In this document: one piece after another, positions 7,451 through 15,005 of the stretch
Numbering within the stretch: position 1 is the stretch's first letter
Layout: every line of letters begins with the position of its first letter
Assembly (NCBI GenBank): GCA_934754975.1
Contig: CAKVKI010000025.1
Coordinates: 1 to 17,239, forward strand
Source of the DNA: an uncultured Alistipes sp.
Lineage (GTDB): Bacteria; Bacteroidota; Bacteroidia; Bacteroidales; Rikenellaceae
Length of the DNA: 17,239 nucleotides
Direction of reading: 5' to 3'
The notes under the pieces: model-generated
Databases searched by the model: none
Seen by the model: the letters and a program-made list of their open reading frames with translations, nothing else
What the model was told of the DNA's origin: nothing
Translations under genes and position numbers: made by a program

Positions 7451-9964
7451 TCAGAATTTGAGATTCAGGCTCAGGTTGACGGCGAAGTTCTGCACGTCCT
7501 GTCCCGGCTTGGGATCGCGGTGGGTGAGACGCCAGATGCAGTCCACGCGCAGCAGGCGGAAGATATTTTCGACCCCGAAGCCCATTTCGACATACGGGTC
7601 CGAAACCGACGTCATGCCGTGGGGAAAGAGCAGCGGAGCCTGCGTATCGGGCAGACTGCCGTCGTTCTCCTTCGAAAGCGTGCCCCATACGCCTTTGCAG
7701 ACCAGCACTTCGCGCCACTTGAGTTTCTTGACGAGCGGAATGCGCCCCAGCAGGATGCCGTTGAAGTGGTGTTCGAAGAAGAGCGCCACCCATGCGTCCG
7801 ACGCGAATTCGTAGAAATTCATGCACGAGAAGGCATTGGGATCGTAGAAATAGGTGCCGTTGCCTTCGTGGAGCTTGAGCAGCGGATAGGGGACCTTGCC
7901 GAAGATTTTGCCGCCCTGCAGCGTGATGTTGGAATAGCCCAGCGGCGGCAGTTCGGGTTTGTAGTGGATGCCGCCTTCGAGCCGGTAATATTCGTAGCTG
8001 TCGTTCAGCATGCCGGGAACGCCGGCCGTGAATCCGAGCGTCAGGACCGGGTAGACCGTGCCCATGTACTGCTTGTCGAAGGGCAGGCGGTAGATGCTCT
8101 CGTTCTTCGAGATACGCATGCCGACGTGCAGCGCCGCGTCCGATACGGAGTTTACGATCCGGCCGTCGGGACGCACCAGCGGCACGTAACGGTTGCCGAA
8201 GATCTTCTGGATGCGGGCGCCGAGGAAATTGCTGGTGCCGTGGCTCCATTCGTGTTCGTAGCCGATTTCGCCGCGGTTGACCATCGAAAGCCGGGAGTCG
8301 CCGCGCGAAAGCAGCGAGCTGAGGATGTTGCTCTCCGTGAGCGCGTTCTGTCCCGCACCCAACTGCATTACGTCGTGCCGGCCCGAAACGGTGAGTTTGC
8401 GCGTCAGGCGGCGGTTGAAGGCCAGTTCGACGCTGCCGCCGCCTTTGAACAGGCCGTCGCGCGTGCCGTAGGCCGCATATCCCGAGAGACGTATGCGTTT
8501 GCTGACGGCCGTGGTCGTGCGGAATCCCGGCTGCATGCGGAATCCTTCGAGTTTGTTGAAGCTGGCCAGTTTGTAATAGGGGCCGATGCCGATGTACTTG
8601 GTGTTCCAGTAACCGACGACGACGGTGTTGATGAGCGTGTAGATGTTGCGGTAGAGCGGCACGTTCTGCACCGAGTCGACCATCGAGTAGATGCCCTTCT
8701 CCTTCTCGCTCAGCCGGTAGGGGCGCACCTCTTCCCAGAAGGCCTCGTCCGTACGGCTGACTTCGTCGCTGTCCTCGATCACGACATTATTGTCCATGCG
8801 TACCACCTCGTCGGGAATAGGAACCCCGACGTGTACGTCGGAGTAGACCACCTCGCGTGTACCGATGAACGAGGTCAGCTTCGACGAGTCGCCCGTGGCG
8901 ATCGAAAATTCGGCCGAAACCCGGTCGCGGTGGCGGAACCACGTGCTGTCGGCGACGATGCGGTTGTCGTTTTCGAGCCGCAGGTGTTTGATCCAGTTTA
9001 CATTGACGCCCTTCGGCATGCGCGCCGAGGCCGACTGCAGGGCGTACGACGCCGAGTCGATATTGACTTCGCCGTCGAGTACGGGCGTAGCCAGTCGCTT
9101 GGGATGAAAGCGGATTTTATAGGTTTTGCGCCCGTCCACCTGCATGCTGTCCACCAGGAAATAGTCGTAGAAGGCGAGTCCCGAATCGGAGAGCGGACTG
9201 GCGAAACGGACGTTGAAGATGTCGATGTAATTGGCGTAGAAATTGACGTTGCCGTGCATCTGGCCTGTGAACTGGGCGATAGCGAAGCTGTCCTCGACGC
9301 CCGACACGCGGCTGGCGCGGATAATCTCGCGCGAAACGGAGGGGTTGCGCCTGCTGTGGTAATAGTCGGCCGTGGCTTCGGAGATCATGGCCGGCAGGTA
9401 TGCCTGCCCGGTGAGCGCCGAGGTGTCGATATATTCGAAAACGAACCCGAAATTGCGCTGCAATCGCTTGTTGCGGAATTGGGGCTTGATGTTCGTCAGG
9501 TCGAGCTGCATCTTGGTATAGGTGGCGCAGGTGTAACTGGCGTATTGGTCGGGATCGTTGAGCGGCTTGCGGCGGACGACGCCCCGCAGGATCGGATGCG
9601 CCGGGTTGTCGCCGGGGGTGATGACGACGCTGCCGATACCGAATTCCACGGCTTCGAGGGCGAAGTCGATCTGGTTGAATCCGCCCTGCACGAGCGGCTT
9701 GGTCTGCATGGCGTAGCCGACCATCGAAGCCTGCACGCGGCTTACCGTATCGCGGGTTTCGAGCGTGTAGATGCCCTCCTCGTCGGTGGTGATGCCCGTC
9801 GTGGTGCCGGGAAAGACGACGCTTACGAACTGCATCGGCGTGCCGTCGGCGGCGTCGGTGACGCGCCCGCGGACACGGGTACTCTGCGCCGACAGGCCGG
9901 TGTGGAGGAACAGAACTGCGACGAAAAAGACGAGCTGTTTGTATGTGAATACTCGGCGAAACAT
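7451..9964 (-). CDS. DUF5686 outer-membrane protein with N-terminal carboxypeptidase-like regulatory domain
   Basis: An 837-aa protein when started at the ATG at 9964; the frame extends to a TTG at 9991, but the ATG gives a standard signal peptide (RRVFTYKQLVFFVAVLFLHT, cleavage near GLSAQ, residues 23-27). Residues about 30-115 form a CarboxypepD_reg-like beta-sandwich (RVRGRVTDAADGTPMQFVSV, then GITTDEEGIYTLET and VGY). The rest matches the DUF5686 family, predicted to end in a beta-barrel: alternating aromatic/polar strands and a C-terminal ...NLSLNLKF with terminal F, as in barrels inserted by BAM. There is no TonB plug, so it is not a SusC-type transporter. Function is unknown; family members are common in Bacteroidota envelopes. 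A TAnnTTTG box lies just upstream of the ATG, and the gene is divergent from ybaK. Confidence 0.87.
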   Translation of the reverse strand: MFRRVFTYKQLVFFVAVLFLHTGLSAQSTRVRGRVTDAADGTPMQFVSVVFPGTTTGITTDEEGIYTLETRDTVSRVQASMVGYAMQTKPLVQGGFNQIDFALEAVEFGIGSVVITPGDNPAHPILRGVVRRKPLNDPDQYASYTCATYTKMQLDLTNIKPQFRNKRLQRNFGFVFEYIDTSALTGQAYLPAMISEATADYYHSRRNPSVSREIIRASRVSGVEDSFAIAQFTGQMHGNVNFYANYIDIFNVRFASPLSDSGLAFYDYFLVDSMQVDGRKTYKIRFHPKRLATPVLDGEVNIDSASYALQSASARMPKGVNVNWIKHLRLENDNRIVADSTWFRHRDRVSAEFSIATGDSSKLTSFIGTREVVYSDVHVGVPIPDEVVRMDNNVVIEDSDEVSRTDEAFWEEVRPYRLSEKEKGIYSMVDSVQNVPLYRNIYTLINTVVVGYWNTKYIGIGPYYKLASFNKLEGFRMQPGFRTTTAVSKRIRLSGYAAYGTRDGLFKGGGSVELAFNRRLTRKLTVSGRHDVMQLGAGQNALTESNILSSLLSRGDSRLSMVNRGEIGYEHEWSHGTSNFLGARIQKIFGNRYVPLVRPDGRIVNSVSDAALHVGMRISKNESIYRLPFDKQYMGTVYPVLTLGFTAGVPGMLNDSYEYYRLEGGIHYKPELPPLGYSNITLQGGKIFGKVPYPLLKLHEGNGTYFYDPNAFSCMNFYEFASDAWVALFFEHHFNGILLGRIPLVKKLKWREVLVCKGVWGTLSKENDGSLPDTQAPLLFPHGMTSVSDPYVEMGFGVENIFRLLRVDCIWRLTHRDPKPGQDVQNFAVNLSLNLKF

Positions 9965-9968
9965 CTGA

Positions 9969-9976
9969 CAAATGTA
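9969..9976 (-). promoter_or_regulatory. Possible -7 box (TACATTTG) abutting the DUF5686 start codon
   Basis: On the - strand TACATTTG ends only four bases before the ATG at 9964. If used, transcription would begin at or inside the start codon, meaning a leaderless or nearly leaderless mRNA, or a true start further downstream. It may also be a chance match; no upstream TTTG at the usual spacing was found. Confidence 0.35.
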
Positions 9977-10007
9977 GCTAAAATGCGACAATCCGGGTAA
10001 AATAAAC

Positions 10008-10015
10008 TACCTTTG
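10008..10015 (+). promoter_or_regulatory. Bacteroidota -7 box (TACCTTTG) for ybaK
   Basis: TACCTTTG matches TAnnTTTG and lies 38 bases before the ATG at 10054, giving a leader of about 30 bases. The region between it and the start is A/T-rich. No clear TTTG sits 19-21 bases upstream. Together with the box at 9969-9976 it forms a compact divergent promoter region. Confidence 0.6.
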
Positions 10016-10053
10016 CACAACTTAAGCCGAAATATTGAACATCAAAAGCGGAA

Positions 10054-10545
10054 ATGGCACACGGAAAAGTCGAAAAGACAAATGCGGCGCGGCTGCTCGA
10101 CCGTGCGAAGATAAATTATGAGCTTGTTCCCTACGAGGTGGACGAAGAACACCTGGCGGCGACGCATGTCGCCGAACAGCTGGGCGAGGACATTTCTACG
10201 GTATTCAAGACCCTCGTATTGAAAGGCGACCGGACCGGCTATTTCATATGCGTGGTGCCGGGGCATCACGAGGTCGATCTCAAGGCTGCGGCGCGTGTGT
10301 CGGGCAACAAGAAGGCCGATCTGATTCCGATGAAGGAGCTGCTCTCCGTAACGGGTTACATCCGGGGCGGCTGTTCGCCGATCGGCATGAAGAAGCAGTT
10401 TCCGACTTATATCCACTCTTCGGCTGCGGAGCATCCCTTCATCTACATCAGCGCCGGCGTCCGGGGCCTGCAACTGAAAATCGCCCCGGCGGAGCTGATA
10501 GCTTTCGTCAGGGCGACCGTGGCTGAGATCAGCCGGGAAGGGTAG
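10054..10545 (+). CDS. ybaK: Cys-tRNA(Pro)/Cys-tRNA(Cys) deacylase YbaK
   Basis: A 163-aa cytosolic editing enzyme of the YbaK/ProX-like superfamily. It hydrolyses Cys-tRNA(Pro) formed when prolyl-tRNA synthetase mischarges cysteine, acting in trans on the synthetase-tRNA complex. Diagnostic segments are KTNAARLLD (8-16), FKTLVL (51-56) with K52 in the place of the family's essential lysine, GHHEVDLKAA (70-79), the strongly conserved GYIRGGCSPIGMKK (101-114) and the C-terminal ISAGVRGLQLKI (132-143). Length is as usual for YbaK (about 155-165). It has its own TAnnTTTG promoter and is divergent from the DUF5686 gene. Its stop codon lies only 9 bases from the stop codon of the convergent glycosyltransferase gene, so there is no room for an independent terminator between the two. 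The identification is firm. Confidence 0.93.
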   Translation: MAHGKVEKTNAARLLDRAKINYELVPYEVDEEHLAATHVAEQLGEDISTVFKTLVLKGDRTGYFICVVPGHHEVDLKAAARVSGNKKADLIPMKELLSVTGYIRGGCSPIGMKKQFPTYIHSSAAEHPFIYISAGVRGLQLKIAPAELIAFVRATVAEISREG

Positions 10546-10554
10546 TGTCTGAGT

Positions 10555-11655
10555 TTACCGCTCCGGCCGGGGCTTCGCGCATTTTTCATATACTTCGGCC
10601 GTTTGTCCGGCGATAGCGTCCCAGTCGTATTTTTCCATCGGATATTCCTTATGCCGGTAGGGCGCATCGATGTTTTGCTGGAGTTTCTGTGTCAGCGCCG
10701 CGATGTCGCCTACGGGGAAATAAGCCCCTTTTTCGAGACCTATCTCCAGATTGGCCGCAATATCGCTTACGATAACGGGCAGTCTGTAACTCATCGCTTC
10801 CAGCAATGCTATCGGAAGTCCTTCGTGTGAAGAGGGCAGAACGAAGCACCGGGCGTGGGAGAGCAGGGCATGCAGCTTTTTTCCCTTGATGAAGCCGGTC
10901 AGGACGACGCCCTGTTCCCGTGCGTATTTTTTGAGTCCGGCGGAGTACTCGTCTTCGAAATCCGTATCTCCGGCCAGCACCAATCTGCACCCTTTGTTGT
11001 CGGTCTGTGAGAAGGCTTCGATCAGGTGGTGCAGGTTCTTTTCCGGGACGAAGCGGCACATGCTGAAAATGTATTTCCCCTTTTCGACGCCCGTTTCTTC
11101 GAAATATGCCGGAAAATCGACGGTCTGAGGAGCCGGAACCCCGTTGTAAATCAGGTGGCAGCCTTTGCGGCGGTATTTTCGGATCAGCATGTCGTTGATG
11201 ACGCTTGAGATCACGATGACTTCATTGGCAAAGCGCGCGCCCAGCATTTCGCCCAGTCGGAGTATCGTTTTGGCTGCCGGGCCCCATTTGTCCCGGTCGT
11301 AATCCGGTCCGTGGTGGGTAAACACCACCTTCAGTCCCAGCAGGCGGGCGACCGGCGTCAGCAGCGCCGGGCCGACGGCGTGGATGTGGATAATGTCGGC
11401 TTTCAGCTTTTTGGCTTCGACGACGGCCCGGAACGTATGGACGATCGCTTCGAACGATTTCTTTTTCGGGGTTTCGAGGTCGACGAGCGTGACTCCCTCG
11501 TATTGCCGCAGGGTGTCATGCACATAGCTTTTCCGCCGTATTACGGTTACATCGAAACCTCTCCCGGCGACACGCGGAAACAGCTCTTCGCAATGTGTTT
11601 CCACGCCGCCCATAATACCGGGAATCCCCCGGGTGCCGGTGACGACTATTTTCAT
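10555..11655 (-). CDS. GT4 glycosyltransferase (surface polysaccharide cluster)
   Basis: A 366-aa GT-B fold glycosyltransferase starting at MKIVVTGTRGIPG; the frame is open further upstream (to 11742) but that part overlaps the radical SAM gene and lacks family similarity. The N-terminal domain begins with a Rossmann strand and the glycine-rich TRGIPGIMGGVETH loop typical of GT4 enzymes acting on lipid-linked acceptors. The C-terminal donor-binding domain has MCRFVPEKNLHHLIEAF and the E-x7-E motif (EGLPIALLE) that binds the nucleotide-sugar. It resembles rhamnosyl- or mannosyl-type transferases of capsule and O-antigen loci, but donor sugar and linkage cannot be inferred. It is the last gene of the - strand cluster, 40 bp after the radical SAM gene. 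Its GC content is closer to the host than that of the genes to its right. Confidence 0.88.
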   Translation of the reverse strand: MKIVVTGTRGIPGIMGGVETHCEELFPRVAGRGFDVTVIRRKSYVHDTLRQYEGVTLVDLETPKKKSFEAIVHTFRAVVEAKKLKADIIHIHAVGPALLTPVARLLGLKVVFTHHGPDYDRDKWGPAAKTILRLGEMLGARFANEVIVISSVINDMLIRKYRRKGCHLIYNGVPAPQTVDFPAYFEETGVEKGKYIFSMCRFVPEKNLHHLIEAFSQTDNKGCRLVLAGDTDFEDEYSAGLKKYAREQGVVLTGFIKGKKLHALLSHARCFVLPSSHEGLPIALLEAMSYRLPVIVSDIAANLEIGLEKGAYFPVGDIAALTQKLQQNIDAPYRHKEYPMEKYDWDAIAGQTAEVYEKCAKPRPER

Positions 11656-11695
11656 AGCCGGAGAACGGTTATTCTTTTTGGCATCCACAGCTTGC

Positions 11696-12766
11696 TTAGA
11701 ATTTTTCCCGCAAATCGCCCTGCATCGGGTCTTGGCCGACATCGCACCACTTCTTGTCCAGACAGGCCGGTTTTCCCCGCAGGCTGCGGAGCTTATTTTT
11801 GAGCGCCCACATCAGCGGGTATTTCATGTATTTATGCATTACCGGACTGGCCGTACCGACCATCCAGCAGTTTTTCGGGCATTTCCGGACCATGGCGCGA
11901 ACTTCCTGCGCCCGGTCGCTCTCCCAGATATCCATGAAGTCGGGCGTTTCGTGGATATTGCCCATCGATTTCTGCCAGTATTTCTCTTCGAGACCGTTGC
12001 ACGGATATACCTCGCCGAAAGGATCGATAAAGAAGTTCGCCGAACCTGCTTCGCACGGCAGCATGCGGCGGCCGCCTTCGATGTAGTTGATCAGCCCCAT
12101 ATTGAACCATGCGCGGAACCAGCTTTTCGGATGGTTCTCCTGCAACTGCCATTCGATCAGCCGTTCGAAGTTTTTGCAGACCTCGTCCTTGTTGGTGATT
12201 ACGTTGTCGTCCTTGTGGAAATAATAGGAGTTGTGGAAAGCTGCCGTGGCGAACTCCATGCCCAAAGACAGCGACAGCTGGTAGAGCGAAAGCATGTCAC
12301 TGGAATTATTGTTCGATACGGTGCATCCGAAGCCGATGTCTTTCAGTCCCATTTGCTTCAGGGTGAGCAGTGTTCTCAATCCCTTGTCGAAGCCGCCGGC
12401 ATGTCCGCGCAGTTCGTCGTTTTTGCAGCTCAGTCCTTCGATCGAAATGCGGATGCCGATGTTCGGGAATTGTTTGGCCAAGGCCACGACTTTGTCTTCG
12501 AACCATCCGGATGTGGAGATGACGATGCGGTCCGTGTGTTTGTAGCACTCCTCCACGATTTCCGCCAGATCCTCACGGACGAAGGGTTCTCCGCCGGTCA
12601 GGTTGATGAATTTCAATCGTGGCAGCGTACGAAGATCCGAAGCTTTGATCTCTTCGTCTTTTTTTGTGGGGTTGAACCAGATATTGCACATCTTGCACTT
12701 CATGGGACAACGATAAGTCAGGATGATGCTGGCGTCGGTAGGCTTGGGGATATCGCGGGTATTCAT
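11696..12766 (-). CDS. Radical SAM/SPASM domain protein in glycan cluster
   Basis: A 356-aa protein. The [4Fe-4S]/S-adenosylmethionine motif CPMKCKMC spans C20, C24 and C27, with the SAM-binding LTGGEP at 56-61. The C-terminal third carries an SPASM-type cysteine set: C238 and C256 (in LPCEAGSANFFIDPFGEVYPC) and C296/C300 (CPKNC), with two more cysteines at 335 and 341, so one or two auxiliary iron-sulphur clusters are likely. SPASM enzymes usually modify peptides or proteins, but relatives occur in polysaccharide loci, where a role in modifying sugars or a lipid carrier is possible. No precursor peptide gene is visible nearby. It sits 2 bp after the upstream GT4 gene and 40 bp before the next one, so it is part of the operon. 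The family call is sure; the reaction is unknown. Confidence 0.9.
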   Translation of the reverse strand: MNTRDIPKPTDASIILTYRCPMKCKMCNIWFNPTKKDEEIKASDLRTLPRLKFINLTGGEPFVREDLAEIVEECYKHTDRIVISTSGWFEDKVVALAKQFPNIGIRISIEGLSCKNDELRGHAGGFDKGLRTLLTLKQMGLKDIGFGCTVSNNNSSDMLSLYQLSLSLGMEFATAAFHNSYYFHKDDNVITNKDEVCKNFERLIEWQLQENHPKSWFRAWFNMGLINYIEGGRRMLPCEAGSANFFIDPFGEVYPCNGLEEKYWQKSMGNIHETPDFMDIWESDRAQEVRAMVRKCPKNCWMVGTASPVMHKYMKYPLMWALKNKLRSLRGKPACLDKKWCDVGQDPMQGDLREKF

Positions 12767-12768
12767 GG

Positions 12769-13950
12769 TTATATATTATTGTAAATTTTCAGGAGTTCAG
12801 TATAGTACCTTTCTGCCGAATATCTTCTCTGAGCGTCGAGGGCTATTTGTCGGTAATCGAATTGGGTGGCGAACATCTCTTCGATTCCGTTTTTCAGTTC
12901 TTCTGTACTTCCGGGGGTAAACAGCATTCCTGTTTTTCCTTCGTCTATCAGTTCGGGAATGCCGCCGATCCGGGCCCCCAGGACGGGCGTTCCTAGGCAT
13001 TGCGATTCAATGACGGAGAACGGGTTGTTCTCATACCATTCAGATGGGAGTACACAGAACCGCGCCCTGCCGACGATTTCTTTTATCTCGGGCCATTGCT
13101 TGTATCCGAGCAACTCAATGTTTGTACTTGAAATATGCTCCGCCAATTGGTTTTGCAGGGGACCGCCGCCTATTATTTTTAATTTGCCGGGTAATTCTTT
13201 TACTGCTTCGATAAGCGTGGTAATTCCTTTTTCATGGGATAGGCGACCTATATAACAGTAATAATCATCTTTGTCGTATTGTTCCCGATGTACTTTCATA
13301 AGGTCGATAAAATTACAGAATGTATGTATTTTCCCTTTTTTGAATCCGCCCTGCACCATTTTATCATTCAGGAACTGGCTTGGGGCGATAAAAGCATCCG
13401 TATAGGTTTCCAGCTTTTCGCGCGGCCATTTCAGGGCTTCCCAGTAAGCGAGGTAGCTGGCTGTGCGCGAATTTTTCATGCACTTGTATTCGAGTACCTT
13501 GTGCTTGTCCGTGAAGCAGGCTTCGCAAGGGGTCACACCGTTACGCAGGCAGTCGTAGCGTGGACACAAGAGTTTGTAGTCATGCAATGTCCAGACAACT
13601 TTTATCCCTTTCCCGTGCGCGATCTTAGCGAGAACGGGGGAGAGCTGCGTATGGATATTGCCCAGATGTACGATGTCGGGGCGGAAGTCGTTCAGCAGTT
13701 TTGTAAACTTCTTTTTAACCTCTCCTGTGCCGAATGGTCTGAAGAAGGCTTCCAGCATTTTCAATCCGGGTGTGAATCTCACCTCGCTTGGGAAGTAAAC
13801 GCTCCAGGGTGATGGTATGTTTTCCGGGTACTGCATGGCGAAAACCGCTGTTTCGTGTCCGTGCGATTCCAGAAGTTCCCCGAGGTTTAAAATGTAGGTG
13901 CAATCCCCGCCCCGGGGATAATAGAATTTATTGGCTAAGAGTATTTTCAT
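12769..13950 (-). CDS. GT4 glycosyltransferase with cysteine cluster
   Basis: A 393-aa GT-B enzyme. It opens MKILLANKFYYPRGGDCTY, with the glycine-rich acceptor-side loop. The segment LHDYKLLCPRYDC (from about residue 122) starts a cysteine set at C129, C134, C142, C145 and C157. A recurrent GT4 subgroup carries such a CP...C...C..C cluster near the active-site cleft, perhaps for metal binding. The C-terminal half has CYIGRLSHEKGITTLIEA and the E-x7-E motif (ENNPFSVIE) for nucleotide-sugar binding, and IDEGKTGMLFTPGS near the end. It probably adds one sugar to a lipid-linked repeat unit at the cytosolic face of the inner membrane. Its stop codon is 2 bp from the start of the radical SAM gene, pointing to coupled translation. 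The sugar donor is unknown. Confidence 0.88.
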   Translation of the reverse strand: MKILLANKFYYPRGGDCTYILNLGELLESHGHETAVFAMQYPENIPSPWSVYFPSEVRFTPGLKMLEAFFRPFGTGEVKKKFTKLLNDFRPDIVHLGNIHTQLSPVLAKIAHGKGIKVVWTLHDYKLLCPRYDCLRNGVTPCEACFTDKHKVLEYKCMKNSRTASYLAYWEALKWPREKLETYTDAFIAPSQFLNDKMVQGGFKKGKIHTFCNFIDLMKVHREQYDKDDYYCYIGRLSHEKGITTLIEAVKELPGKLKIIGGGPLQNQLAEHISSTNIELLGYKQWPEIKEIVGRARFCVLPSEWYENNPFSVIESQCLGTPVLGARIGGIPELIDEGKTGMLFTPGSTEELKNGIEEMFATQFDYRQIALDAQRRYSAERYYTELLKIYNNI

Positions 13951-14019
13951 AAATCATGATATGCTCGATTGGCGTGACCGCTGCCTGGCAATCTCCGACA
14001 GATTGAAAACGATAAGTTT

Positions 14020-14994
14020 TTATAGACCGAAGCACTTATTCAGCACTTTACTGCCTGTTTTCCGGATGGCTTTGGAGATCAGTACCGGCATATACAAAGC
14101 CAGCAGGATGCTTGCGATGTACAGAGGCCAGTAAAGGTATGCCATTCCGAGTTTGGCATAGATGAACCGGATTGCTATCTGGAAGAATATCCCCATCAGG
14201 AAAATCTGGAACGTATACTCCCTAAAGCTTCCGAAAAGGCCGGGAAAGCGCCGTGATAAAAACATGCAAAGGGTCAGCGAGAAAAATATCCCGACGAAAA
14301 TATTCAATAGCGGAATACTGGAGAACAGCGAGCAAAGCACCATCAATACCGTACTGCACGAAAGGAACACAGGGGTGTCGAAGAATTTCCCCCCCCCATA
14401 TTTGGAGACCAATATTCCCGTATAAAAAAAGAGCAGGTAGTTGGATGCATATGAAATGCAAAACAGCTTTATGTCCTTCGGGAAAAAGAAATAGATGATC
14501 AGGGCGGTACAGAACAATAACCCGCTCCTTACTTTGTTGCCCAGCGACCATTTATACAGGGGGAAGAATAAGAACAGGAGGAAGAGGGTCGACACAAACC
14601 ACATTTCCGCCAGCGGATTGGATGTAAACGTGAGGATGTCGAGGACTTCCGACCAGGAAAAGTCTATCGGCCGCTTCATCAGTGGATTGAAAGCATATTT
14701 CAGGAAAAACGTCGCGCATGTAAATGCGGCATAGGGGATCAGTAATCTTTTGGCCTTATCCCCGATAGTCTCCCCGTAATTTTTCTTTCGCCCTATTTTT
14801 GTCAGGTAAAACAGAAATCCGGAAATGAACATGAACAGTGGCATGTGGAAACTGTATATTATCCGTTCGATCTCCGCACTTATGGGGGTTTCGGGATTTT
14901 TGAACACATTCGTCAATGTCACATGCCCGATGACGACCAATAACATGCTCCACCCTTGAAGAACGGAGAGCCAGTTGATTCTGTTTATAGCCAT
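14020..14994 (-). CDS. Membrane O-acyltransferase (acyltransferase family 3, fucose 4-O-acetylase-like)
   Basis: A 324-aa polytopic membrane protein with about ten hydrophobic segments. The N-terminus reads INWLSVLQGWSMLLVVIGH, matching the acyltransferase-3 start with the conserved histidine H24 in the first helix. Other matches are MPLFMFISGFLFYL (about 51-64) and WFVSTLFLLFLFFPLY (about 132-147). Such enzymes move acetyl (or another acyl) groups from cytosolic donors onto sugars of O-antigen, capsule or exopolysaccharide. The gene contains nine consecutive G in the coding strand (14389-14397, residues 200-202), a plausible slippage site that would cut the protein about two thirds in. It lies 11 bp after one glycosyltransferase gene and about 70 bp before the next. 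The GC content is visibly lower than in the left part of the window. Confidence 0.85.
   Translation of the reverse strand: MAINRINWLSVLQGWSMLLVVIGHVTLTNVFKNPETPISAEIERIIYSFHMPLFMFISGFLFYLTKIGRKKNYGETIGDKAKRLLIPYAAFTCATFFLKYAFNPLMKRPIDFSWSEVLDILTFTSNPLAEMWFVSTLFLLFLFFPLYKWSLGNKVRSGLLFCTALIIYFFFPKDIKLFCISYASNYLLFFYTGILVSKYGGGKFFDTPVFLSCSTVLMVLCSLFSSIPLLNIFVGIFFSLTLCMFLSRRFPGLFGSFREYTFQIFLMGIFFQIAIRFIYAKLGMAYLYWPLYIASILLALYMPVLISKAIRKTGSKVLNKCFGL
14389..14397 (-). repeat. Homopolymeric tract of nine G (coding strand) in the acyltransferase gene
   Basis: The + strand shows nine C in a row; on the coding strand this is nine G specifying three glycines in SKYGGGKFF. It is the longest G/C homopolymer I noticed in the window. 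Long G or C runs inside surface-structure genes are the standard substrate for phase variation by slipped-strand mispairing. In this copy the frame is on. Confidence 0.85.
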
Positions 14995-15005
14995 CTGTTT
15001 TTATT

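Noticed and set aside
6725-10000. Very long + strand open frame (1091 codons) opposite the phosphatase and DUF5686 genes
   Set aside because: It is antisense to two well-supported genes with clear motifs; long antisense frames are expected in GC-rich DNA. Its translation is rich in D, V, R and A with no family signature.
11656-11742. Upstream extension of the terminal glycosyltransferase to 11742
   Set aside because: It would overlap the radical SAM gene by 47 bases and the extra residues are not family-like; MKIVVTGTRGIPG at 11655 is the natural start.
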